A stretch of DNA of 64,000 bases from Streptomyces filamentosus (GTDB lineage: Bacteria; Actinomycetota; Actinomycetes; Streptomycetales; Streptomycetaceae), in the NCBI RefSeq assembly GCF_014654895.1, contig NZ_BNBE01000001.1, positions 4,052,501 through 4,116,500 of the forward strand, in the 5' to 3' direction. The position numbers were made by a program, and so were the translations under genes. Of the stretch, positions 1-6,770 are shown in pieces. Every line of letters starts with the position of its first letter. Position 1 is the first letter of the stretch. The notes under the pieces are model-generated. The model did no database searches, was not told where the DNA came from, and was given only the letters and a program-made list of their open reading frames with translations.

Positions 1-69
1 CCCCGGTTCGGCGGCGGGGACGCCGTCGATCTCGACGTGCAGGGGGGCCGGGGGAGGGGTGGTCGTCAT
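1..69 (-). CDS. Partial CDS (N-terminus only), unknown function
   Basis: An ATG at 69 on the minus strand opens a frame (MTTTPPPAPLHVEIDG...) that runs off the window edge after 23 codons. Codon use is typical of the neighbourhood. It is divergent from the flavin reductase gene at 147, with a promoter-sized gap between them. Too little is visible to name a family. Confidence 0.5.
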   Translation of the reverse strand, partial: MTTTPPPAPLHVEIDGVPAAEPG

Positions 70-108
70 GGGGTCACGGTAGTCCCGGGAAACTCCTCCC
101 GGCGGGAC

Positions 109-139
109 TTGACCTCAACCAAACTTCAGGTCCCAGGAT
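109..139 (+). promoter_or_regulatory. SoxR-box promoter of the flavin reductase gene
   Basis: A -35-like TTGACC (109-114) and a -10-like CAGGAT (134-139) are separated by 19 bp, the overlong spacing typical of promoters controlled by SoxR/MerR regulators. An imperfect palindrome, GACCTCAAC...ACTTCAGGTC (111-132), fills the spacer and resembles the CCTCAAG-type SoxR operator. The inferred transcription start lies at or just before the ATG at 147, so the message is probably leaderless. In S. coelicolor a flavin reductase gene is a known SoxR target. That this is its counterpart is inference. Confidence 0.6.
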
Positions 140-146
140 TCTCCGC

Positions 147-749
147 ATGGACACCACGAACGCCGCCCAGGCCGCCGCCCCCCTGACCCTCGCCCTCGTC
201 GTCGCCAGCGACCGCGAAGGACGCTTCGCCCCCGTCGTCGCCGACTGGTTCCGCACCCGCGTCGCCGAGCGCGCCGACTTCGAGCTCACCGTCGTCGACC
301 TCGCCGAGGTCTCCCTGCCCACCACCCTCTCCCACGATCCGGGCCCGGAGGTCCGGGCCGAACTGGCCCGGGTCACGCCGGTCCTGGAGGCCGCCGACGC
401 CTACGTCGTCCTCACCCCCGAGTACAACCACTCCTTCCCCGCCTCCCTGAAGAACCTCGTCGACCGCCACTACACCGAGTGGCGCGCCAAGCCCGTCGGC
501 TTCGTCTCCTACGGCGGCATCTCCGGCGGCATCCGGGCCGTCGAGCAGCTCCGCCAGGTCTACGCCGAGATGCACGCCGTGACCGTCCGCGACGGCGTCG
601 TCCTGCCCAACGTCCACGGGCAGTTCGAGGACGGCCTGCTCAAGGACCCCACGGGCCCCGAGGCCGGCGCCAAGTTGATGCTCGACCAGCTCGCCTGGTG
701 GGGCCGCGCCCTCAAGGACGCCAAGGCGGTCCGGCCGTACGCCGTCTGA
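147..749 (+). CDS. NAD(P)H-dependent FMN reductase family oxidoreductase
   Basis: A 200-aa flavodoxin-like reductase that would use NAD(P)H to reduce FMN or small oxidants such as quinones in the cytoplasm. The phosphate-binding start of the fold (LALVVASDREGRF, about residues 14-26) is followed by the family signature LTPEYNHSFPASLKNLVD (about 91-108) and a C-terminal helix. Length is normal for the family. The promoter upstream carries a SoxR-like box, so expression is probably induced by redox-active compounds. The natural electron acceptor cannot be read from sequence. Confidence 0.88.
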   Translation: MDTTNAAQAAAPLTLALVVASDREGRFAPVVADWFRTRVAERADFELTVVDLAEVSLPTTLSHDPGPEVRAELARVTPVLEAADAYVVLTPEYNHSFPASLKNLVDRHYTEWRAKPVGFVSYGGISGGIRAVEQLRQVYAEMHAVTVRDGVVLPNVHGQFEDGLLKDPTGPEAGAKLMLDQLAWWGRALKDAKAVRPYAV

Positions 750-774
750 CCGGCCGCGCGGTTACGGTGGGGGC

Positions 775-1113
775 GTGACCAGCCTCCCCGCCTCCGGCGC
801 CCTCACCGTGACCACCACCACCGACAGCCGGGACAAGGCGGAGGCGCTCGCGCGCGGCGCCGTCGAGGCCCGCCTCGCGGCCTGCGCGCAGGTCACCGGG
901 CCCGTCACCTCCGTCTACCACTGGAAGTCCGCCGTCGAGACCGCCGAGGAGTGGCGGGTCGACCTCAAGACCACCGAGGCGCGGTACGCCGCCCTGGAGG
1001 CCCACCTCCTCGCCGCGCACGACTACGAGACCCCGGAGGTCGTCGCCACCCCGCTCGTCCGGATCTCCGCCGCCTACCGGGAATGGCTGGAAACCGAGGT
1101 CTCCGCCGTGTGA
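775..1113 (+). CDS. cutA: CutA-type divalent-cation tolerance protein
   Basis: A 112-aa protein of the CutA1 family, small trimeric cytoplasmic proteins linked to divalent metal (copper) tolerance. The conserved block EARLAACAQVTGPVTSVYHW (about residues 24-43) and the following K.AVETAEEWRVDLKTT stretch are characteristic, as is the C-terminal PEVVATP segment. GTG at 775 is the first in-frame start and lies 25 bp after the upstream stop. Its stop overlaps the GTG of the decayed gene at 1110, so the two were once translationally coupled. Confidence 0.9.
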   Translation: MTSLPASGALTVTTTTDSRDKAEALARGAVEARLAACAQVTGPVTSVYHWKSAVETAEEWRVDLKTTEARYAALEAHLLAAHDYETPEVVATPLVRISAAYREWLETEVSAV

Positions 1114-1275
1114 CCCTGCCACTCTTCGTCCACGGCGCCCCGCCCCGGCGGACGCCGCCACGACCGGCTCCTCCTCGGCCGCACCGCCACCGAGGAGGAC
1201 GCCCTCCTTCCGGGCGCGCCCCCGGCCGCCCGCCTCCCCGGCGCGCTCCCGCGCGACGCGGCCCCGGCGACCGGT
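1110..1275 (+). pseudogene. Frameshifted, truncated gamma-glutamylcyclotransferase-like remnant
   Basis: A GTG at 1110 overlaps the cutA stop and begins VTLPLFVHGA, which resembles the family start LPLFVYGTL. After about 10 codons the similarity moves to the frame starting at 1141, reading RPGGRRHDRLLLGRTATEED and then ALLPGA, as in AIG2/GGCT-like proteins. One frame change near 1138-1141 is therefore needed. The readable part stops about 55 residues in, where it meets the convergent nasA 3' end, while intact relatives are longer than 100 aa. Codons in both segments keep G/C third positions, so the decay looks recent. A sequencing error could mimic the frameshift but not the truncation. Confidence 0.6.
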
Positions 1276-3372
1276 TCAGCCGCGTTCCAGGCGGACCGCG
1301 CACACCTTGAACTCGGGCATCCGCGAGACCGGGTCGAGCGCCGGGTTCACCAGCGTGTTCGCCCGCCCCTCCCCGTACCAGTGGAAGGGCATGAAGACGG
1401 TGTCCGGGCGGATCGCCCCGGTGATCCGGGCCGGGGCCACCGCCCGCCCCCGCCGCGACACCACGGCCACCGGCTCGCCCTCCGCGACCCCCAGCCGCTC
1501 CGCGAGCCGCGGGTGCAGCTCCACGAACGGGCCGGGCGCGGCGGCGTTCAGCTCCGCCACCCGCCGGGTCTGCGCCCCCGACTGGTACTGGGCGACGACC
1601 CGGCCGGTGGTGAGGACCACCGGATAGTCGGCGTCGGTCTCCTCGGCCGGCGGCCGGTGCGTCACCGGCACGAAGCGGGCCCGGCCGTCGGCGGTCGCGA
1701 ACCGGTCGAGGAACAGCCGGGGCGTGCCCGCGTGGTCGTCCTCGCCGGGGCCCGTCCCGGGACAGGGCCAGAAGACCCCCTGCTCCTCCTCGATCCGCCG
1801 GTAGCTGATGCCGGAGTAGTCGGCGGGGCCGCCCGCCGACGCCCGCCGCAGCTCCTCGAAGACCTCCTCCGGGTCGGCGGGGAAGCCCTTCTCCCAGCCG
1901 AGCAGCGCGGCCAGCGCGTGCAGCACCTCCAGGTCGGTGCGCACCCCGGCCGGCGGGTCGAGGGCGCGGCGGCGCAGCAGCACCCGCCCCTCCAGGTTGG
2001 TCATCGTGCCGGTCTCCTCCGCCCACTGCGTCACCGGCAGGACGACGTCGGCGAGCGCGGCGGTCTCGGACAGGACGACGTCGGCGACGGCGAGGAAGTC
2101 CAGCGAGCGCAGCCGGTCCTCCACGTGCGCGGCGCGCGGCGCGGAGACGACCGGGTTGGAGCCCATCAGGAGCAGCGACCGCACCTCCCCGCCGAGCGCG
2201 TCGAGGAGTTCGTACGCGCTGCGCCCCGGCCCCGGCAGGGTCTCGGGGGCGACGCCCCACACCCCGGCGACGTGGGCGCGGGCGGCGGGGTCGTCGAGCT
2301 TGCGGTAGCCGGGCAGCTGGTCGGCCTTCTGGCCGTGCTCCCGGCCGCCCTGGCCGTTGCCCTGGCCGGTGAGGCAGCCGTAGCCGGAGAGCGGCCGGCC
2401 GGCCCGCCCGGTGGCGAGGCAGAGGTTGATCCAGGCGCCGACGGTGTCGGTGCCCTTGGACTGCTGCTCGGGGCCGCGCGCGGTGAGCACCATGCCGGAG
2501 GGCGCGTCGCAGAACAGCGCGACGGCCTCCCGGAGCAGCGGCACGGGCACGCCGGTGATCCGCTCGACGTGCTCGGGCCAGTGCGCCATCGCCCCGGCGC
2601 GGGCCGCCTCCCAGCCGGTGGTGCGCTCCGCGACGAACGCCTCGTCGACCCGGCCCTCCGCGACCACCAGGTGCAGCAGGCCGAGGGCGAGCGCGAGGTC
2701 GGTGCCCGGGCGGGGTGCGAGGTGGAGGTCGGCCTGCTCGGCGGTGCGGGTGCGGCGGGGGTCGACGACGATCAGCTTTCCGCCGTTCTCCCGCAGCTCC
2801 GTGAGGTAGCGCAGCGCCGGGGGCATGGTCTCGGCCAGGTTGGAGCCGACGAGGATCACGCAGCCGGTCCTCGGGACGTCCTCCAGCGGGAAGGGCAGGC
2901 CCCGGTCGAGGCCGAAGGCCCGCTGGTGGGCGGCGGCGGCCGAGGACATGCAGAAGCGGCCGTTGTAGTCGATCTGCGAGGTGGCGAGGACGAGCCGGGC
3001 GAACTTGCCGAGCGCGTACGCCTTCTCGTTGGTGAGCCCGCCGCCGCCGAAGACGCCCACGGCGTCGGGGCCGTGGTCGGCGCGGGTCCGGCGCAGACCC
3101 TCGGCGACTGCGGAGAGGGCCTCCTCCCAGGAGGCCGGTTCGAGCGCCCCGGAGTCAGGGCGGCGCACCAGGGGCCCGGTGAGCCTGACCCGGGAGGAGA
3201 GCACGGAGGGGGCGGTGCGGCCCTTGCCGCACAGCGCGCCCCGGTTGACCGGGAAGTCGGTCCGCTCGACCACCTCGGCGGGTGGCTCCGCCGCGCCGGT
3301 CGGACGGAGCTTCATGCCGCACTGCAGGGCGCAGTAGGGGCAGTGGGTGGGGACGGCGGTGGCGTCGGGCAT
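1276..3372 (-). CDS. nasA: Assimilatory nitrate reductase-like molybdopterin oxidoreductase
   Basis: A 698-aa bis-MGD molybdoenzyme. The N-terminal motif HCPYCALQCG (residues 10-19) and the later GALCGKGR give the cysteines for one [4Fe-4S] cluster. The molybdopterin regions (GVFGGGGLTNEKAY, LVGSNLAETMP, VVDPRRTRTAEQAD) and the C-terminal dinucleotide-binding domain (LTTGRVVAQYQSGAQTRR) are in the usual order. Size and lack of a signal peptide fit cytoplasmic assimilatory nitrate reductase rather than the respiratory NarG. Formate dehydrogenase-like activity is the main alternative. A GlnR-like site lies just upstream, and the gene converges on the cutA unit. Confidence 0.78.
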   Translation of the reverse strand: MPDATAVPTHCPYCALQCGMKLRPTGAAEPPAEVVERTDFPVNRGALCGKGRTAPSVLSSRVRLTGPLVRRPDSGALEPASWEEALSAVAEGLRRTRADHGPDAVGVFGGGGLTNEKAYALGKFARLVLATSQIDYNGRFCMSSAAAAHQRAFGLDRGLPFPLEDVPRTGCVILVGSNLAETMPPALRYLTELRENGGKLIVVDPRRTRTAEQADLHLAPRPGTDLALALGLLHLVVAEGRVDEAFVAERTTGWEAARAGAMAHWPEHVERITGVPVPLLREAVALFCDAPSGMVLTARGPEQQSKGTDTVGAWINLCLATGRAGRPLSGYGCLTGQGNGQGGREHGQKADQLPGYRKLDDPAARAHVAGVWGVAPETLPGPGRSAYELLDALGGEVRSLLLMGSNPVVSAPRAAHVEDRLRSLDFLAVADVVLSETAALADVVLPVTQWAEETGTMTNLEGRVLLRRRALDPPAGVRTDLEVLHALAALLGWEKGFPADPEEVFEELRRASAGGPADYSGISYRRIEEEQGVFWPCPGTGPGEDDHAGTPRLFLDRFATADGRARFVPVTHRPPAEETDADYPVVLTTGRVVAQYQSGAQTRRVAELNAAAPGPFVELHPRLAERLGVAEGEPVAVVSRRGRAVAPARITGAIRPDTVFMPFHWYGEGRANTLVNPALDPVSRMPEFKVCAVRLERG

Positions 3373-3384
3373 GCCGCCCAGGGT

Positions 3385-3400
3385 GCGTCGGGCGTGTTAC
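3385..3400 (-). promoter_or_regulatory. Candidate GlnR operator upstream of nasA
   Basis: On the minus strand the sequence reads GTAAC, six bases, then GACGC, ending 12 bp before the nasA ATG. This partly matches the GlnR consensus GTNAC-N6-GNAAC. Nitrate reductase genes in streptomycetes are known GlnR targets. Only the first half-site is convincing and a related copy (GTAAT) lies further upstream, so this is a weak call. Confidence 0.3.
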
Positions 3401-3418
3401 GGGCGGCGGCGTCCCGTA

Positions 3419-4135
3419 TTACGGGCGGGGGGCCCTCCCCTCAGGGCCGCGGGGCGCGGAGGGTGAGGCCAGGGCCTCGGTGACCCCGGCCTCCTCGGGG
3501 CCGAGGAAGCGCGGGTCGGGCCGCAGGGCCGCGTCCAGGGCGGCCTTCCCGGCGGCGAACACCTCCCGGGTGGTGCCGTAGTACCAGGTGGCGTCGTGCG
3601 GTTCGGCGACCCCGACGCCGTACGAGGCGACCCCGGCCCGCTCGCACAGGGCGACGGCCCGCTTGACGTGGAAGTCCTGGGTGACGAGGACCGCCCGGTC
3701 CACGCCGAAGACCTTGCGGGCCCGCACGCAGCTGTCCCAGGTGTCGAAGCCGGCGTAGTCGCTGACGACCTTGTCGTCCGGGACGCCCCGGGCCGCCAGG
3801 TAGGCGCGCATGGCGCCCGGCTCGTCGTACTCGGTGCGGCTGTTGTCGCCGGTGACGAGGAGGACCTTCACCTTGCCGGTGCGGTACAGCTCGGCGGCCG
3901 TGTCCAGCCGGTGCGCCAGGTACGGGGTCGGACGCCCCTTCCACAGTCCCGCGCCGAAGACCACGGCGACGTCCCCGGCGGGCACGTCGGCCGTGGTGCG
4001 CAGCTTCCCGGCGGCGGCCGTGTGCATCCAGGTCGCGGGTGCCAGGGCCAGCACGGCGGCCGCCATCACGGCCTGCACGGCACGGCGGCGGGCCTGCACG
4101 GTGCGCGGGAGCCACCGGGGGGACCTGACCTGCAT
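3419..4135 (-). CDS. SanA/YdcF (ElyC) family membrane-associated protein
   Basis: A 238-aa protein with a short basic N-terminus, one hydrophobic segment (about residues 23-43, AVMAAAVLALAPATW) and an extracytoplasmic DUF218-like domain. Family hallmarks are VVFGAGLWKGRPTPYLAHRL, VLLVTGDNS, the YAGFDTWDS block and VTQDFHVKRA. In enterobacteria SanA and ElyC affect the envelope barrier and vancomycin sensitivity; the actinobacterial role is not defined. It lies 30 bp downstream of the aquaporin gene and 46 bp upstream of nasA, so an operon is possible but unproven. Confidence 0.82.
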   Translation of the reverse strand: MQVRSPRWLPRTVQARRRAVQAVMAAAVLALAPATWMHTAAAGKLRTTADVPAGDVAVVFGAGLWKGRPTPYLAHRLDTAAELYRTGKVKVLLVTGDNSRTEYDEPGAMRAYLAARGVPDDKVVSDYAGFDTWDSCVRARKVFGVDRAVLVTQDFHVKRAVALCERAGVASYGVGVAEPHDATWYYGTTREVFAAGKAALDAALRPDPRFLGPEEAGVTEALASPSAPRGPEGRAPRP

Positions 4136-4165
4136 CGGGGGACTCCTGGGGGTCGGGGAAGGGCG

Positions 4166-4891
4166 TCACCCTGACGGACGTCCGGAGGCCCCCGCCGGTT
4201 CGGCGCGGGGCCCCGTTGTTCCGTAGAGCACACCCGCGAGCCCCATGCCGGCCAGCATCCCGAGGAGCTGGGCGGCGGCGTAGGCGGGCACGGAGGAGGG
4301 GGCGATGCCGGTGAAGGAGTCGGTGAGGGAGCGGCCCACGGTGGCCGCCGGGTTCGCGAAGGAGCCGGAGGAGGTGAACCAGATCGCCGCGCCGATGTAC
4401 CCGGCGACCGCCACCGGGGCGAGCTGGGGGCGGCCGACGTGCCGCAGGCCCTGGACGACGAGCACGAGCCCGGCGGTGGCGACCGCCTCGCCGAGCAGCA
4501 GGTGGAGCGCGGCGCGCGGCTCGGTGGACCAGGAGCCGGGGGCCCGCCCGAACATCGCCTCGGCGAGCAGCGCGCCGCCGACGGCACCGGCCACCTGGGC
4601 GGCGAGATAGGCGAGGACCTCGCGCCCGCCCTCCCGTTCCCGGCGCCGGGTCCACCACTCGGAGAGGGTGACGACGGGGTTGAAGTGGGCGCCGGAGAGC
4701 GGCCCGAGGAGCGCGATGAGCAGCCCGAGGCCGATCGCGGAGGCGGAGGCGTTGGCGAGCAGCCGGACCCCGGTGTCCTGGCTGAGGGAGTCGGCGCGGA
4801 TGCCGGAGCCGACGATCACGGCGACGAGGGCGGCGGTGCCGGTGAACTCGGCGAGGACGCGCCGGGGGAGCGACGCGGGGGACATTCTCAT
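4166..4891 (-). CDS. MIP-family aquaporin / aquaglyceroporin-like channel
   Basis: A 241-aa integral membrane channel for water or small neutral solutes. Both half-helix NPA boxes are present: the first as HFNPVVTLSEW (Val for the usual Ala) and the second as FANPAATVGRSL. About six hydrophobic helices surround them. In actinobacteria such genes often sit in arsenic loci, but no arsenic gene is seen here. Translation probably starts at ATG 4891 (MRMSPAS) or the in-frame ATG at 4885; neither has a clear ribosome site. A palindrome lies immediately upstream. Confidence 0.85.
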   Translation of the reverse strand: MRMSPASLPRRVLAEFTGTAALVAVIVGSGIRADSLSQDTGVRLLANASASAIGLGLLIALLGPLSGAHFNPVVTLSEWWTRRREREGGREVLAYLAAQVAGAVGGALLAEAMFGRAPGSWSTEPRAALHLLLGEAVATAGLVLVVQGLRHVGRPQLAPVAVAGYIGAAIWFTSSGSFANPAATVGRSLTDSFTGIAPSSVPAYAAAQLLGMLAGMGLAGVLYGTTGPRAEPAGASGRPSG

Positions 4892-4904
4892 AACGGAAAA
4901 GATA

Positions 4905-4919
4905 TTCCGTGATTCGGAA
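4905..4919. promoter_or_regulatory. Inverted repeat (possible operator) between divergent genes
   Basis: TTCCG-TGATT-CGGAA is a perfect 5-bp inverted repeat 14 bp upstream of the aquaporin start, in an A/T-rich pocket that is unusual for this genome. A further TTCCG occurs at 4950. Its position suggests a regulator site controlling the aquaporin gene, the divergent gene at 4967, or both. Confidence 0.4.
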
Positions 4920-4946
4920 GGAAAAAAGGGGGGAGGAGAGGGGTGC

Positions 4947-4970
4947 ATGTTCCGTAAGCTCCGGCGGTGA
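4947..4970 (+). CDS. Seven-codon leader ORF (MFRKLRR)
   Basis: ATG 4947 follows a purine-rich ribosome site (GGAGGAG at 4932-4938) and encodes MFRKLRR before TGA at 4968-4970. The stop overlaps the GTG start of the next gene (GTGA), while that GTG has no ribosome site of its own at normal distance. This is the arrangement expected for a short translated leader that couples translation to the downstream gene. It could instead be chance. Confidence 0.35.
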   Translation: MFRKLRR

Positions 4971-5662
4971 TCAACAACGAGCTCCTGACCGCCGCCGTGC
5001 GGAACAACGCCGAGTGGTGCCAGTCCATGTGCCGGGCCCACGGCCTCGCCGGCGCCTTCGGCCCCCGCGCCTGGACCAGCCCCCGCCGCACCCCCCTCTA
5101 CTACCCCGACGGCGTCTCCCTCGCCGCGGACGCGGACGCCGCCGACGTCCTCGCCGGCGTCGACCGGACCGCCGGCGCCTCGGTCAAGGACTCGTACGCC
5201 CGCCTCGACCTCGCCCCCGAAGGCTTCCGGCCCCTCTTCGACGCCACCTGGATCGGCCGCCCGGCCGGCCCCCCGGCCGCCCCCGCCGCCCCCTGGACCC
5301 GCGCCGACACCCCCGAGGCGCTCTCCGCCTGGGCGCACGCCTGGAGCGGCGGCGACGCCGACGAGGCCGCCCTCTTCCGCCCGGCCCTCCTCGACGACCC
5401 GGCCGTCACCGTCGTCACCGTCCCCGGCCCCGCCGGGCGGATCCTCGGCGGCGCCGTCCTCTCCACCGGCGCCGGCGCCACCGGCGTCTCCAACCTCTTC
5501 GCCGCCGACGGCACCGACCCGGCCGTCGTCTGGGCCGCCGCCCTCGCCGCCGCCGACCCCGCCCTCCCCGTCGTCGGCTACGAGTCCGGCGACGACCTGG
5601 CCCCCGCCCTCGCCGCCGGCTTCGGGGAGCTCGGCCCCCTCCGCGTCTGGCTCGCCGCCTGA
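4967..5662 (+). CDS. Hypothetical protein, possible GNAT-like fold
   Basis: A 231-aa cytoplasmic protein I do not recognise with certainty. It contains WCQSMCRAHG near the N-terminus, a Pro/Ala-rich linker about residues 100-113, then a region (GRILGGAVLSTGAGATGVSN, about 156-175; VVGYESGDDL, about 203-212) whose spacing resembles the cofactor-binding half of degenerate GNAT acetyltransferases. No catalytic residue can be assigned. It starts at GTG 4967, coupled to the preceding seven-codon leader, and is divergent from the aquaporin gene. Confidence 0.7.
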   Translation: MINNELLTAAVRNNAEWCQSMCRAHGLAGAFGPRAWTSPRRTPLYYPDGVSLAADADAADVLAGVDRTAGASVKDSYARLDLAPEGFRPLFDATWIGRPAGPPAAPAAPWTRADTPEALSAWAHAWSGGDADEAALFRPALLDDPAVTVVTVPGPAGRILGGAVLSTGAGATGVSNLFAADGTDPAVVWAAALAAADPALPVVGYESGDDLAPALAAGFGELGPLRVWLAA

Positions 5663-5707
5663 CGGACGCCCCCGCGTGCGCGTGAGCCCCGCGAAACACC
5701 CGCGTGC

Positions 5708-5730
5708 GGTCACGGAGAAGAGCCGTGACC
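5708..5730. promoter_or_regulatory. 8-bp perfect inverted repeat upstream of the CbiX operon
   Basis: GGTCACGG and CCGTGACC flank a 7-base centre. The element lies between the hypothetical gene ending at 5662 and the ATG at 5774, upstream of a -10-like CAGTAT at 5763-5768. There is no T-run, so an operator is likelier than a terminator. The cognate regulator is unknown. Confidence 0.4.
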
Positions 5731-5773
5731 GGCGCGCAACGGGGAGGCAACGTGCCCGGGCCAGTATCGGTCC

Positions 5774-5911
5774 ATGACGGAGCCGGACAGCACGTTCGCG
5801 GATGCCGCCGCCCTGCTGGAGCGGATCGCGCGGCAGCTCGGACTCCAGCTCCTCCGGGTGCGTCCGTACGGCGCCCCGGCGGGGAAGACCGAGCAGGAGG
5901 TACACCGCCCA
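5774..5911 (+). other. Possible small or frame-disrupted ORF ahead of cbiX
   Basis: From ATG 5774 about 46 codons (MTEPDSTFADAAALLERIAR...) show strong Streptomyces third-position G/C bias, then the frame runs into the chelatase gene in a different frame and stops only at 6112. Coding character clearly switches frame near 5911. Either a small coupled gene overlaps the chelatase, or an original upstream gene lost its 3' end. I cannot decide between these. Confidence 0.35.
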
Positions 5912-6735
5912 TGCAGCCGTCCACGCCGTTCACCGGCCCCCGCCCCGCCCCCGCCCCGGGACCCGCGTCCGGCCCCGCCGGGGGCCCCGTCCTGGTGGCC
6001 GTCGGGCACGGAAGCCGCGACCCCCGCGCGCGTGCCACCCTCGCCCGTCTCCTCGACCGGGTCCGCGAGCTCCGGCCCGGCCTCGACGTCCGCCTCGCCC
6101 ACATCGAGCTGAACGCGCCCCTCCTCGGCGACGTCCTCGCCCGCGTCGCCGCCGAGGGCCGCGAGGCCGTCCTCGTCCCGCTCCTCCTCGCCCCCGGGCA
6201 CCACGTCGCCCACGACCTGCCCGCCGCGCTCGCCGCCCTCCCGGACCTGCGCGCCCGCGCCGCCGACCCGCTCGGCCCGCACCCCCTCCTCGTCGAGGCC
6301 CTCGCCGACCGGCTCGCCCTGGCCGGCTGGACCCCCGCCGACTCCGCCTCCCGCTCCACCGGCGTCGTCCTCGCCTCCGCCGGCTCCCGCGACCCCCGCT
6401 CCGCCGCCGTCCTCCGCCGGATCGCCGCCGCCCTCGGCGAACGCCTCGGCGGCACCCCCGTCCTGCCCGCGTACGCCTCCGCCGCCGCCCCCACCGTCCC
6501 CGAGGCCGTCGCCGCCCTCGCCGCCCGGGGCCGCCACCGGACCGCCGTCGCCTCCTGCTTCACCGCCCCCGGCCTCTTCGCCTCCCGCGCCGCCGCCCAC
6601 GCCCCCTGGATCGCCGCCGAACCGCTCGGCGCCCACCCGGCCCTCGCCCGCCTCGTCCTGCACCGCTACGACGATGCCGCCCGGGCCCGCACCGGCGGCC
6701 CCGCCATCCCCGCGCGGGAACTCGCGGCCATCTGA
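5911..6735 (+). CDS. Sirohydrochlorin chelatase (CbiX/SirB family)
   Basis: A 274-aa class II chelatase that would insert Fe or Co into sirohydrochlorin for sirohaem or cobalamin. The N-terminal half has VLVAVGHGSRDPRARATL with the metal-binding His, and LVPLLLAPGHHVAHDLPAAL with the second His pair. The C-terminal half is a diverged repeat (VVLASAGSRDPRS...). A Pro/Ala-rich extension of about 25 residues precedes the first strand. ATG 5911 is the only plausible start for this frame. Sirohaem supply would fit nitrite and sulfite reduction, but those genes are not in the window. Confidence 0.85.
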   Translation: MQPSTPFTGPRPAPAPGPASGPAGGPVLVAVGHGSRDPRARATLARLLDRVRELRPGLDVRLAHIELNAPLLGDVLARVAAEGREAVLVPLLLAPGHHVAHDLPAALAALPDLRARAADPLGPHPLLVEALADRLALAGWTPADSASRSTGVVLASAGSRDPRSAAVLRRIAAALGERLGGTPVLPAYASAAAPTVPEAVAALAARGRHRTAVASCFTAPGLFASRAAAHAPWIAAEPLGAHPALARLVLHRYDDAARARTGGPAIPARELAAI

Positions 6736-6770
6736 ACCCTTTTGTCGGTCCCTCCGGTTACCGTCGAGAC

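Noticed and set aside
1381..3483. 700-codon open frame on the plus strand antisense to nasA
   Set aside because: It is a shadow frame of GC-rich coding DNA. Its product is low-complexity Gly/Arg/Ala sequence, while the opposite strand encodes a complete molybdoenzyme.
4892..5905. N-terminal extension of the aquaporin frame to 5905
   Set aside because: The extension is antisense to the gene at 4967 and reads as Gly/Glu-rich shadow sequence; the membrane protein starts at 4891 or 4885.
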